NCBI GenBank assembly: GCA_017472925.1
Contig: JAFUNS010000008.1
Coordinates: 1-64,000 of the forward strand
DNA length: 64,000 nt
Origin: Bacteroides sp.
Lineage (GTDB): Bacteria > Bacteroidota > Bacteroidia > Bacteroidales > Bacteroidaceae
Direction of reading: 5' to 3'
Program-made: the position numbers and the translations under genes
Notes under the pieces: model-generated
What the model saw: the letters and a program-made list of their open reading frames with translations, nothing else
Databases searched by the model: none
Told to the model about the DNA's origin: nothing
Part shown: one piece after another, positions 1 to 8,065 of the stretch
How the letters are laid out: each line of letters begins with the position of its first letter
Position numbering within the stretch: position 1 is the stretch's first letter

Positions 1-7
1 CCTGATA

Positions 8-29
8 GCAGGTCGGTATGACCGACTGC
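8..29 (+). terminator. Stem-loop at left edge, possible terminator
   Basis: GCAGGTCGGT and ACCGACTGC pair around a three-base loop with one bulged G, followed by a weak T-rich tail. It may end a gene lying left of the window; the gene itself is not visible. Confidence 0.3.
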
Positions 30-66
30 TTGACTGTTGTTTAATACTGCTTGTGACATAACATTA

Positions 67-74
67 TATATTTC
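67..74 (+). promoter_or_regulatory. Possible -7 box for the 82-280 hairpin transcript
   Basis: TATATTTC departs from the Bacteroidetes -7 consensus TAnnTTTG at the last base only. It would place the transcript start near base 80, where the long hairpin begins. No good -33 TTTG is seen at the usual spacing, so the call is weak. Confidence 0.3.
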
Positions 75-81
75 TTGTTAG

Positions 82-280
82 TCCGGCTATTCGGGGCCGG
101 AGTTCCCAAACTACAGGCTCTAAAAGGTCGTGTTCTCGTCAGGCAAGGTTGTGTGGAAAAATACAGAAAGCCCCACGGGGCGAGGATGATTTTTCCACGA
201 CACCCGCAGGGCTTGACCTTGCTTGGACGAACAGAACACGAGTTACCTTTGCCTGTGGTTTGGTGAACTCTGGTTACGGA
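82..280 (+). ncRNA. Long imperfect hairpin, candidate structured RNA (6S-like?)
   Basis: The two halves of this 199-base stretch pair almost end to end: TCCG (82-85) with CGGA (277-280), CCGGAGTTC (97-105) with GAACTCTGG (265-273), the CAAACTACAGGC arm with GCCTGTGGTTTG, TCGTGTTCT (128-136) with AGAACACGA (233-241), CGTC with GACG, GCAAGG with CCTTGC, and GTGGAAAAAT (153-162) with ATTTTTCCAC (189-198). Unpaired bulges interrupt the rod. A 180-200 nt rod with internal bulges is the general shape of 6S RNA, which motivates the guess, but I recognise no conserved 6S sequence. Strand cannot be fixed by symmetry; plus is chosen because of the upstream -7-like box. A short inverted repeat from a mobile element is an alternative. 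Open frames crossing it show no protein signal. Confidence 0.4.
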
Positions 281-357
281 ATAATGATATATTTTTTCTT
301 AATAATCTTTACTTTTTGAATTATCGTGATATTTATTTAATAAATAACTTGTTGATT

Positions 358-480
358 ATGGCTAGATGTAAGTGTAAATCACGATTAAAACCTGTGAGTG
401 TACGAGATTATACTCGTTTCCGAAGAGGCATATGGGAATATGTCAGGACACATTGCAGGAAACTTCCTAGGAGAAGTTGA
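358..480 (+). CDS. Small basic hypothetical protein (40 aa)
   Basis: The frame from ATG 358 encodes a 40-residue, strongly basic peptide rich in Arg, Lys and Cys (three Cys: two in the CKC near the N-terminus, one near the C-terminus). An in-frame ORF extends further upstream into the hairpin region, but the composition changes sharply at this methionine, so the inner start is preferred. It is followed after 39 bases by a perfect palindromic terminator, which supports transcription on this strand. I do not recognise the family; no Shine-Dalgarno-like sequence is clear. Coding status is uncertain. Confidence 0.4.
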   Translation: MARCKCKSRLKPVSVRDYTRFRRGIWEYVRTHCRKLPRRS

Positions 481-519
481 TTGTGGCATTTGTCAACGAG
501 GTGCTATAAATCGTTGAGT

Positions 520-549
520 AGAAAAGGCGGTCAATTGACCGCCTTTTCT
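520..549. terminator. Palindromic bidirectional terminator
   Basis: A 30-bp perfect palindrome: AGAAAAGGCGGTCAA followed by its exact complement, with A and T runs on the two outer sides so that it can work from both strands. It closes the small ORF ending at 480. Confidence 0.75.
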
Positions 550-604
550 ATATTAGATATGATAAGATTATCTCAGTATTTACTAATAATTGGAGAAAAA
601 ATCG

Positions 605-612
605 TATCTTTG
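605..612 (+). promoter_or_regulatory. Orphan Bacteroidetes -7 box
   Basis: TATCTTTG followed by CA is a full match to the TAnnTTTG -7 element. The -33 element is not clear. No gene on the plus strand follows before the terminator at 760-797; the only ORFs are tiny. The stretch 550-760 holds nothing else I can support. A short untranslated RNA of about 180 nt starting near 619 would fit. Confidence 0.4.
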
Positions 613-759
613 CACTTAGAAAAGAGTTATTTGAAAAGCATGAGGAATATAGTGTAATAAAACAAGTTAGCAATTTCTTATTCATTGCCCATTCTCATGC
701 AAGTTCTTCTTAATGGTTTGATACTCAAAGAATCTTAATCAAACTTCATCAAATATAAC

Positions 760-797
760 AAAAAAGAGCGCATCTTGTTGGAATGCGCTCTCTTTTT
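760..797. terminator. Terminator of the M16 protease gene, bidirectional
   Basis: AGAGCGCAT (765-773) pairs with ATGCGCTCT (783-791); both sides carry T-runs when read outward. It lies just after the stop codon of the minus-strand protease gene. Confidence 0.8.
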
Positions 798-802
798 ATA
801 GT

Positions 803-3715
803 TTAAAACAATACATTTGTTTCATTGAACAATTTCTTTTCGCTCAGTTTAACCACCTTACCAAACTGTTCCAATTGCTTGGTATCAATATCCTTAGGAT
901 TACCTACGATACCGATAACAACCGGTTTACCTTTTAACTGAGTATGATAGAAATCCATCAAATCCTGGAAGGTCAATTGGTCAATCTTTGGAAGATTTTC
1001 TTTTGCCGGGTCATCTGTATATCCGCGACGTTTCCATGAAGCTATCTGTTCACTCAGAGAACGTGCATCCGGTTGGTTGGTCAATACAGATTGACGTAAA
1101 TAGCTCTTGATATTATCAATTCTATCGGCATGCTCAGGCATATTGGTCAACAAATTCATATAAAGTTTCACTGCATCTACCGCCTTATCGTTTTGTGTAC
1201 CTACATAACCTGTAAAATAGCTCTTTGAGCCTGGCAATTCCTGAGAGACCACATATCCGTATGCTGTATATGCCATTGAATTCTTTTCACGGATTTCATT
1301 CATAATCAATCCGCTAAATCCTCCACTCATATATTGGTTGAATGCATCACGTTTTACATTCAGTTCTTTCTGATAATCGCCCATCGGTATATAGAAATAT
1401 ATCTGGCTCTGTTGGGCATCATTACTTGGGATGAAAAAGACCGTATTTTCCTTATATTCTTTCATTTCACGCACAACCGGCGATTTGGTTGGTTTTTCAC
1501 CTGCTACCAACGGAAGCGAATTATTCAGAATCTGGTAAACGGTTTCAAAAGGCAATGTACCCGAGTAATGTATTTCAGCCGCATACTTAATGGCTTCATT
1601 AATATTACCGGTCAGTTCCGAAATGTTCATATATACCAATTCTTTATCTGTCAATTCTTTTCGATAAGAAGAATTGTCACCATACAATATGTATTGATTC
1701 AACGCATTGGCCAATTGATTCACATTTTCCTTGCGCACCAATCGTGTACCTGCCGCACTACCAATCAAGCTGTTCATCTGCTTTTCATCCAATCCCGGCA
1801 TCAGCAACTGACGGGTCAGCAACAAACAAGCATCTTGCAAGGTGTTTTCATACCCACGCAAAGTCACATACAAATAGTTTTCGTCAGCCTGTACATTACA
1901 AGTGGCATGCAATTTACTCAATTCTTCCTTCAATTGTTGCGGTGTTTGGTTACCCAAGATACCTGCATTCCCCATCAGATTGGCCGCATATCCCAATTTA
2001 GGGAATACATCTGTTCCAGCGCCATACTTCAATATCAATGTAAAGACATCATTTTCTACATTCTGTGTATAATATACTCGGGAATAATCGTTCAATTGAC
2101 GTTCCTGAACCTTGCTCCAATCCGCAAATTTTTCCTCCACCTTACTTGTAGCCATATTCTTGAATTGCTGTGCATAAAGCGAAGATTGTCCTACCGGAGG
2201 TTCAATGGGTTTATAACCCGGTTTCTTCATCTTTGGTAATTTATCAGGCTTACCCTGTTCATTAAATAGAATAATGTAATCGTCGGTCAAATATTGCTTG
2301 GCCACCCGTTTGATATCATCTACAGAAACATTCATTACCACATTCTTATAATCGAGCACTTTCGACAAATCTTCTTCATTAATGAATGCATTCATCAAAA
2401 GCTGGGCCTTGAAATCGTTCGACTCCATTTGCAGGTCGAAGTCACGACATAAGTTTATCTTGATTGCATCAACCACCCAAGGTTCAAACTCGCCTGCTGC
2501 TACTTGTTGAATAGCCTTCAACATTTTTTTCTCCACGCTTTTATTTGATTCAAAACGACGTTGCGCTTCATCATAATAAGGTATAGCCTGTATCAAGCAA
2601 CGACCTTGTTCACGAAGTGAAAGCATTTCTGCTACACCTCCTTGCAAATCTCCATCCACCACTAATTTATCAATTGTTCCCGTAGAACTGGAATTGCTTA
2701 TCAAGCGCATACAAATATCGAGCGCCGTTTCATCCGGATGGCCTACCTTCACACCGTTATAAAGCATGACCACAGAAGGATATTGTGAGAATTTGGTTGT
2801 ATACTGATTTCTTCCATCAATAACCACATCCTGATATACTTTTCGTTCAGGAGTTGCTTTAGGTTGCAACTTACCGAATGCCGCAGCAATACGTCCCATG
2901 ATTTTCCGTGTTTCCACCTTGCCAACTAAAATAAGTGCCATGTTTTCCGGAGTATACCAGTCTTCATAATACTTAATCAGCTGACTGAGTCGAGGATTCT
3001 TCAAATGTTCTCCCAACCCTATAATGGAACGTGAATACGGATGACCCGGGAATGCTTTTTCAAATAAGAAATTGTTCAATCGGGTGCCTGGATTATCGTT
3101 TCCTCGATTATACTCTTCATATACGGTTTCCAGTTCACTTTGGAAAGCACGGAATACAGGTTTGACAAATCGCTCGGAAGATATTTCCAACCATTTGTTA
3201 ATTTGATAAGGAGGGAATGTATTATAATAAACGGTATAATCCCATGATGTTCCGGCATTAAGTCCTGTCCCCCCCATTCCCTCTATCAGTTCTGAGAATT
3301 CATTGGAGAGGCTCACTTTTCCGGCTTCAACCGTCAAATCATTTATTTCTTTACCAATGGCTTCCTTTTTGATAGGATCTGTTTCTTCGGCCATTGCATC
3401 ATATTTGGCAATGATTTGTTCGTAAAGTGGTTTTTCTTTCTCCCAATTGAGCGCACCTATTTTCTGTGTACCTTTAAAAAGTACATGTTCCAAATAGTGT
3501 GCAAGCCCCGTATATTGTTCAGGGTCATTCACCGAACCAGTTCTTACAACCACTTGCCCCAACACATCTGTCTTGGTAGAATCTTCCCACACAAAGACCG
3601 ACATACCATTCTTCAGTTTAAAGGCTTTCAAACCTTGTGCATTCATTTGTGAAACACAAATGAATGAAAGCAAAATGCTAATAAATAGTTGTTTCTGCAG
3701 TTTCATAAATCCCAT
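803..3715 (-). CDS. M16 family zinc metallopeptidase, exported (970 aa)
   Basis: Two-unit M16 (pitrilysin/insulinase-like) protease. The N-terminus has a cleavable-looking signal peptide ending near NAQ (residues 25-27), so the protein is periplasmic or outer-membrane facing. The inverted zinc motif HxxEH is HYLEH at residues 73-77, with the downstream acidic helix ELETVYEEYNRG supplying the third ligand as in the family. The second half (about 520-940) is the inactive M16 unit that usually completes the clam-shell. Length is typical of Bacteroidales members. A purine-rich RBS (AAGAGGTG) sits five bases before the chosen ATG; an internal ATG at codon 4 is also possible. It is transcribed alone, with its own terminator. 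Natural substrates are unknown; such enzymes digest short peptides. Confidence 0.9.
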   Translation of the reverse strand: MGFMKLQKQLFISILLSFICVSQMNAQGLKAFKLKNGMSVFVWEDSTKTDVLGQVVVRTGSVNDPEQYTGLAHYLEHVLFKGTQKIGALNWEKEKPLYEQIIAKYDAMAEETDPIKKEAIGKEINDLTVEAGKVSLSNEFSELIEGMGGTGLNAGTSWDYTVYYNTFPPYQINKWLEISSERFVKPVFRAFQSELETVYEEYNRGNDNPGTRLNNFLFEKAFPGHPYSRSIIGLGEHLKNPRLSQLIKYYEDWYTPENMALILVGKVETRKIMGRIAAAFGKLQPKATPERKVYQDVVIDGRNQYTTKFSQYPSVVMLYNGVKVGHPDETALDICMRLISNSSSTGTIDKLVVDGDLQGGVAEMLSLREQGRCLIQAIPYYDEAQRRFESNKSVEKKMLKAIQQVAAGEFEPWVVDAIKINLCRDFDLQMESNDFKAQLLMNAFINEEDLSKVLDYKNVVMNVSVDDIKRVAKQYLTDDYIILFNEQGKPDKLPKMKKPGYKPIEPPVGQSSLYAQQFKNMATSKVEEKFADWSKVQERQLNDYSRVYYTQNVENDVFTLILKYGAGTDVFPKLGYAANLMGNAGILGNQTPQQLKEELSKLHATCNVQADENYLYVTLRGYENTLQDACLLLTRQLLMPGLDEKQMNSLIGSAAGTRLVRKENVNQLANALNQYILYGDNSSYRKELTDKELVYMNISELTGNINEAIKYAAEIHYSGTLPFETVYQILNNSLPLVAGEKPTKSPVVREMKEYKENTVFFIPSNDAQQSQIYFYIPMGDYQKELNVKRDAFNQYMSGGFSGLIMNEIREKNSMAYTAYGYVVSQELPGSKSYFTGYVGTQNDKAVDAVKLYMNLLTNMPEHADRIDNIKSYLRQSVLTNQPDARSLSEQIASWKRRGYTDDPAKENLPKIDQLTFQDLMDFYHTQLKGKPVVIGIVGNPKDIDTKQLEQFGKVVKLSEKKLFNETNVLF

Positions 3716-3753
3716 TTTTCACCTCTTAATTACATATCGTTATTATTATAGCG

Positions 3754-3761
3754 CAAAGGTA
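3754..3761 (-). promoter_or_regulatory. Promoter -7 box of the M16 protease gene
   Basis: On the minus strand TACCTTTG followed by CGC matches the -7 consensus and lies 38 bases before the start codon. The -33 element is not obvious. Confidence 0.55.
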
Positions 3762-3837
3762 AACAAATTATCATATATAACACTACATATACTTACTTTT
3801 TTAAAATGAAAGCTTTTATGTAATCCAATATACAAGC

Positions 3838-3872
3838 AAAAAAAGAGCGTATCCTAAGGATACGCTCTTTCT
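3838..3872. terminator. Strong terminator downstream of the STAS/ATPase cassette
   Basis: A 13-bp perfect stem, AAAGAGCGTATCC with GGATACGCTCTTT, around a three-base loop with A/T runs on both sides. The stretch 3716-4105 has no gene: it holds the protease promoter, this terminator and the hairpin at 3952-3988. Confidence 0.75.
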
Positions 3873-3951
3873 CTAAACTTATTAATTCAATTATTCTGCA
3901 ATTGTCATTGTAGAGAAATAACGGTTATAATGAGCTATGACTATATATAGT

Positions 3952-3988
3952 AATGGCAACATCTCCAATGATAGGAAATGTTGCCATT
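3952..3988. terminator. Hairpin after the STAS-like gene
   Basis: AATGGCAACAT (3952-3962) pairs perfectly with ATGTTGCCATT (3978-3988) across a 15-base loop. It is about 120 bases after the stop of the STAS-like gene and before the stronger terminator at 3838-3872, so it could be a first terminator or a protective mRNA 3' structure. Confidence 0.45.
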
Positions 3989-4105
3989 GATTTTATATTA
4001 CTTTATCGGATTGCTCCCATTGATTTAGAGTGTATTAATACCATTCTATGGAATATCATAAAGAACGGACAATATGCCATATTTTTATTTTCGTCGTTGG
4101 AAATC

Positions 4106-4474
4106 TTACATCATCAAAGATGAAAGGAAACCATTTAATTCTTTAACGGTGGAAAAAGAAGCAACAGTACCTTTAGGAGTCATTTCTTTTTTTTCTCCTT
4201 TTTGTGTCTGACTTACGGCATGGATTATTGATTGAATGTCATCGGGCACATGAATGGTTTCAATATGTTTTTGAGGAATATTACCCCCATCCTTTATAAA
4301 CTGGTTATAATATTCATCAATAAAGCTACGGGTGGCAAAGAGTACTTTAGAAAAATCAATCATTACGTTTTCAGCCTGCTGATGTTCTATGAATACTCTC
4401 AAATCGGTTACTGTTGACCTCGATTTTAAATCTTGGCTTAATATGTCTGTTATGTCAAGAGTTATACTATTCAT
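4106..4474 (-). CDS. STAS-like domain protein (DUF4325 type)
   Basis: A 122-residue soluble protein without signal peptide or membrane segment. The segment around residues 36-62 (VMIDFS, then F.T..F, then F.KD) fits the STAS-like DUF4325 pattern, a relative of anti-sigma-factor antagonists. It starts eight bases after the stop of the ATPase gene, so the two are almost surely one transcript. STAS proteins of this sort are usually controlled by GHKL kinases that phosphorylate them, and the neighbour is exactly such an ATPase. No sigma factor or other output gene is next door, so the downstream target is unknown. The family assignment is from pattern only. Confidence 0.7.
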   Translation of the reverse strand: MNSITLDITDILSQDLKSRSTVTDLRVFIEHQQAENVMIDFSKVLFATRSFIDEYYNQFIKDGGNIPQKHIETIHVPDDIQSIIHAVSQTQKGEKKEMTPKGTVASFSTVKELNGFLSSLMM

Positions 4475-4482
4475 AATTCACG

Positions 4483-5373
4483 TTATTCTACATAATTAAT
4501 ATAATTGAAATTCTCGTTTTGATAAGGTATTCGCATAGCAACTATCGTGCCTGGACATTTTAATCCATTAGGTAAATCTATAAATTTATTAATGTCTTTA
4601 TTATATAAAAACATGGATTTACCAGAAATCATGACAAATGAACCGTTCAGGCCATTGACAAGCATCCTTTTGGAAGTGATAATGCCGTACCCTCGATTCT
4701 CTGCATTTGGTAGATTTTTTGTTGAAATACCTCTATTGGCCGCTTGGATAGCCTCTAAATCAGTTTCAATATCAAAATCGTTATTTTCATGGTAACTTCC
4801 CAATAAAGTTATCCCATTGTCTGCAACACAAATATCTAAATATTGCTTATGGGGATATGCCTGTGCAAATATATATCCCCGCTCCGACTTAGAATGTTGG
4901 GTTATATTGTCTACACACTCTTCAATCATATATTTAATACCCGTTGCAACGTTTGTCTCTATTTTTGCTTGTCTGATCAATAGATTTTCGACAGCTGTAA
5001 GTATGTGATTCTTTATATCTTCTGAATCATTGGTCGCAGGGAAATTAATTATTGGTATATAAGTTTTTGAAGAAAACCCTTCAATGAGAGCCTTGAAAGT
5101 CGATAATCTCATTTCATCCGCTATCAATCCTTTCTCCCATCTTATAACCGAAAGATATTCCGTAGTATTACTTGTTGTCACTTTATGTTTCTCATCTTTA
5201 AGAAAAATCATTAGTGGAAGTACAAAGATAGGAGTAACAAAAGAAGCGTGTGTAAAATCAATCATTATTTCTTCTGTGGTATTGGCACTATTTACTTGTT
5301 CCATGATGTTGAAAACAGGAACTAAACCACTAAGAAACTGGTCGCTTATTTTAATATATTCTGCGATAACCAT
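4483..5373 (-). CDS. STAS-like plus GHKL ATPase fusion, anti-sigma-kinase-like
   Basis: A 296-residue cytoplasmic protein with two parts. Residues about 1-75 repeat the STAS-like pattern of its neighbour (IMIDFTHASF, then TPIF, then FLKD). Residues about 140-260 are a histidine-kinase-like ATPase: N-box EECVDNITQHS, G1 box with DNG, and a G2-like NRGYGI. There is no phospho-accepting His domain and no receiver, so it resembles the serine-kinase branch (RsbW/SpoIIAB-like) rather than a histidine kinase. A consensus promoter lies 25 bases upstream, and the STAS-like gene follows after eight bases. Function is inferred: an ATP-dependent switch acting on the partner protein. Confidence 0.7.
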   Translation of the reverse strand: MVIAEYIKISDQFLSGLVPVFNIMEQVNSANTTEEIMIDFTHASFVTPIFVLPLMIFLKDEKHKVTTSNTTEYLSVIRWEKGLIADEMRLSTFKALIEGFSSKTYIPIINFPATNDSEDIKNHILTAVENLLIRQAKIETNVATGIKYMIEECVDNITQHSKSERGYIFAQAYPHKQYLDICVADNGITLLGSYHENNDFDIETDLEAIQAANRGISTKNLPNAENRGYGIITSKRMLVNGLNGSFVMISGKSMFLYNKDINKFIDLPNGLKCPGTIVAMRIPYQNENFNYINYVE

Positions 5374-5397
5374 ATTATTAAGCCTCTAATTCATCCG

Positions 5398-5428
5398 CAA
5401 AAATATGAATTAATATAATAAAGTACAA
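5398..5428 (-). promoter_or_regulatory. Promoter of the STAS/ATPase cassette
   Basis: On the minus strand TTG (5426-5428) is followed after 20 bases by TATTTTTG (complement of 5398-5405), a good Bacteroidetes promoter. The leader is short, about 20 bases. Confidence 0.65.
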
Positions 5429-5505
5429 GCAATAGTAAATGAAATACTTAAAAAAGAGGAAGTAAGTATTCGGTAAAATGAAATAATATTATCAGCCTAT
5501 TATAC

Positions 5506-5540
5506 AAAAAGAGCGCACCATTTAATGATGCGCTCTTTTA
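5506..5540. terminator. Terminator of the left susC-susD operon
   Basis: AAAAGAGCGCA pairs with TGCGCTCTTTT around a short loop; the run of T on the minus strand follows the lipoprotein gene that ends at 5557. It can also work from the other strand. Confidence 0.75.
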
Positions 5541-5556
5541 TTAAAATATCCTATTA

Positions 5557-6411
5557 TTACGGTAAAGTAATAATAATTACTCCATCAGCTGTTGTATAGT
5601 TCCAACCACCAACGCCGTCAATATAATAATAAGGTGCAAGGAAAGCTGTTTTTTCATTATACCATCTACTCTTGCTTGGATCCAAGCCCTTAAATGCTGT
5701 TGCAGGATAAGCAATAATATCTTGTCCGGCAACTGCTTCATAATTAACACCAACGGCTATTGGATTAAAGCCGATAGTGTTATCGCTGTTAGTCCAGAAT
5801 TCTACATATTCACATTGCTTACCATTTCTCCAATCACCCCATTCACCATCATCATTCTTCATCGTTGCTGTATATGGATCCATGGCACGATATACTTCAA
5901 ATCCTTCTGCTTGCATAATTTCAACAGGATATGCAACACCTGAAATGAAATTATCCACATAAGAACCTGTACCTAAAGAAATCCAGTTATAATTCTTAAC
6001 CATGGTGATAGTAGAAGTAGCATTACCTGAAACAGAAACATTTTCTTCCGCAATAGAAAGCACTGCTTTATATTGGAAACCAATTTCCATGTTTCCTACA
6101 CTAAATGTATATACTGCCTTATTACTTCCTTCTTCAAAAGTTACAGATTCTGCACCACTTAAGATCTCAGAATTAAACTTGGCTGTAATCGGTAATGTGA
6201 CAGTACCGTTAGTATTGCTTCTAAGAATTTCGACTTTTACTTCTGTCAATGTTTCAGACGCTTCAATACTGTATTTAGAAGCAGCTTGAACAAAAGAATA
6301 CTTTTCGGCTTCTTCTATATACTCATCCCAATATTCGCCTTCGCTACAGCTTGCAAACATTGATGTGATGGCAAGCAAAGCCATGAATATAATTGAATGT
6401 TTTAATTTCAT
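5557..6411 (-). CDS. Surface lipoprotein of the left Sus-like operon
   Basis: A 284-residue lipoprotein: hydrophobic N-terminus followed by the lipobox FASC (Cys 22). The body looks all-beta, with a Calx-beta/Ig-like stretch at about 45-140 and a C-terminal half rich in Trp and Tyr (WGDWRNG, WYNEKTAFLAPYYYIDGVGGW), as often seen in surface glycan-binding lipoproteins. It is third in the operon, 27 bases after susD, the place where SusE/SusF-like binding proteins normally sit. No enzymatic motif is seen. It corresponds in position to the lipoprotein at 17798 in the mirror operon, although the two are not close in sequence. Expression should depend on the state of the inversion switch. Confidence 0.7.
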   Translation of the reverse strand: MKLKHSIIFMALLAITSMFASCSEGEYWDEYIEEAEKYSFVQAASKYSIEASETLTEVKVEILRSNTNGTVTLPITAKFNSEILSGAESVTFEEGSNKAVYTFSVGNMEIGFQYKAVLSIAEENVSVSGNATSTITMVKNYNWISLGTGSYVDNFISGVAYPVEIMQAEGFEVYRAMDPYTATMKNDDGEWGDWRNGKQCEYVEFWTNSDNTIGFNPIAVGVNYEAVAGQDIIAYPATAFKGLDPSKSRWYNEKTAFLAPYYYIDGVGGWNYTTADGVIIITLP

Positions 6412-6438
6412 AAATAAATGTTTTTAAAGGTTACTAAA

Positions 6439-8046
6439 TTAATTGTCTGCAACCGGAGATGGAGCAGTCAATGTAGGATTAGTATCGTGACTCAACATCG
6501 GATTAGCTTCGATTTCAGAGTTAGGTATCGGGTACACCAATACAGGATCACCAGCTGGAATGTTGTAAACGAATGCAGCTTCGAAACCTGCGCCACGACG
6601 ATCGATAGGTTTCTTCAAACGCATAATATCTGCATATGAGAATCCTTCACCCCAGAGCTCAATACGACGTTGTTGCCAAACTGCTTCCTGTACGCCTTCC
6701 GGAGAAGATGCCAAACAAACATAAGCCGGGTCACGATAAGTAGAAACGAAATTCTGCAAAGTTGCAGCTCCTGCAGAAGCATTGCCAGACATAGCTTGCG
6801 CTTCAGCAAGAATCAAATACATTTCTTCTACACGCATCAAAGGAATGTCGTTAGCATTTACAGATGTATATGTTTCATTGTTATAGCAACCATATTTTAC
6901 TTGTATATATGGAAGCGGATTCTTGTTATCATCCAAAGCTGCGCTTGAAATGTAAGCTTGTTGTTCTGCATTCAAATTGGCCGACAAACCTTTTTCATTT
7001 AACCACCAACCTTTACGAACATCAGTTTCAGGAATAGAATTATACAATGATTTGCTGATTGTACGCCATGCGCCTACTGAAGCATAACCATAGTTCAACG
7101 AACCCATGTGAGAAGGGAAATTACAGATACCGGTCTCAACAACGTCATCTGTTTCGGCTATCAATACACCCCACATCCAAGAAGGCGCTTCAATGTCACC
7201 GAAAGTAGGTACACTTACTTCTGCAATGCTATATGGTTGTCCATCATGCAATGATATTGCCTTCTGTGCATCCGAAGCTGCATCAGCCCAATTGTTCATC
7301 ACCAAATTTACACGAGCACGCAAACCATAAGCAACAGCTGCATTGATATAACGTTTGTCATCTCTTTCCTTTGTAGAAGATTCAAGCAAAGTAATTGCTG
7401 TGTTCAAGTCGGTCATAATCTGAGCATATACTTCTTCTACTGTTGCACGTGGACAACCATTAGAAGCCACTTCATCTGCATTCAAGTCTGTAATCAATGG
7501 AACACAAGGCTTACTCTCATTGCCTACATATGTATGCTGGTACAATTGTGCCAATGTAAAATAGTCAAATGCACGAGTAGCCAAAGCCTGTGCCAAATAG
7601 AATTTCAAAGAATTATCTTCAGTTGCCGGGTCTACAATCTTGGCCAATGAGTTAGCTGCATAAAGTTGCTTGTAAATGGTACGCCAAAACAAATTGGTAC
7701 CAACTCCGGTTGGAGAAATGTCTGAATATGTAACAGCTGAAGCAAACCAGTTGTAACCAATTGAAGTCGAAACAAAATCCATACCTCTGGTATCGGTCCA
7801 CAACATGATAGCTGCATAACCAAAATCATTATGATAACCAGTACCAATAGCGTTACCAAACTGGTTGGCCATAGCAGGAACTGCTGATACAGTTGCTTCA
7901 ATACGTTCTGGATTCGAAGCGACTGTTTCAGATTTTTGCTCACTCGTAATGGTAGAGCCCATCGGTTCTGTATCCATATCGTTACATCCAACAAGCAGAA
8001 CGCTTGCCAATGCCGATGCGATAAATTTGAATTTTATATTTTTCAT
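6439..8046 (-). CDS. SusD/RagB-like nutrient-binding lipoprotein (left)
   Basis: A 535-residue SusD-family lipoprotein with lipobox LVGC (Cys 21). The N-terminal half carries the TPR-like helical repeats of the family (ATRAFDYFTLAQLYQHTYVG, followed by AAVAYGLRARVNLVMNNWADA), and the C-terminal part has the usual conserved ending (QQRRIELWGEGFSYADIMRLKKP, then YPIPNSEIEANP). It caps the SusC channel at the cell surface and binds a glycan or peptide ligand; the ligand cannot be read from sequence. It begins 19 bases after susC. Because the susC upstream has lost its 5' end and promoter, this gene is probably not expressed in the orientation shown. Confidence 0.92.
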   Translation of the reverse strand: MKNIKFKFIASALASVLLVGCNDMDTEPMGSTITSEQKSETVASNPERIEATVSAVPAMANQFGNAIGTGYHNDFGYAAIMLWTDTRGMDFVSTSIGYNWFASAVTYSDISPTGVGTNLFWRTIYKQLYAANSLAKIVDPATEDNSLKFYLAQALATRAFDYFTLAQLYQHTYVGNESKPCVPLITDLNADEVASNGCPRATVEEVYAQIMTDLNTAITLLESSTKERDDKRYINAAVAYGLRARVNLVMNNWADAASDAQKAISLHDGQPYSIAEVSVPTFGDIEAPSWMWGVLIAETDDVVETGICNFPSHMGSLNYGYASVGAWRTISKSLYNSIPETDVRKGWWLNEKGLSANLNAEQQAYISSAALDDNKNPLPYIQVKYGCYNNETYTSVNANDIPLMRVEEMYLILAEAQAMSGNASAGAATLQNFVSTYRDPAYVCLASSPEGVQEAVWQQRRIELWGEGFSYADIMRLKKPIDRRGAGFEAAFVYNIPAGDPVLVYPIPNSEIEANPMLSHDTNPTLTAPSPVADN

Positions 8047-8065
8047 TGTTTTCAGCTTTAATAAA

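Noticed and set aside
75-266. 63-residue frame across the long hairpin
   Set aside because: It lies wholly in the self-complementary stretch, has no protein-like features, and its start has no ribosome site.
1334-2239. 301-residue plus-strand frame opposite the M16 protease gene
   Set aside because: Antisense shadow of a well-supported coding region; composition (very rich in Ile, Phe, Gln) and lack of domains show no independent coding.
4106-5373. Cassette as a normal histidine kinase/response regulator pair
   Set aside because: There is no HisKA phospho-acceptor helix, receiver domain or DNA-binding domain; the partner is STAS-like.
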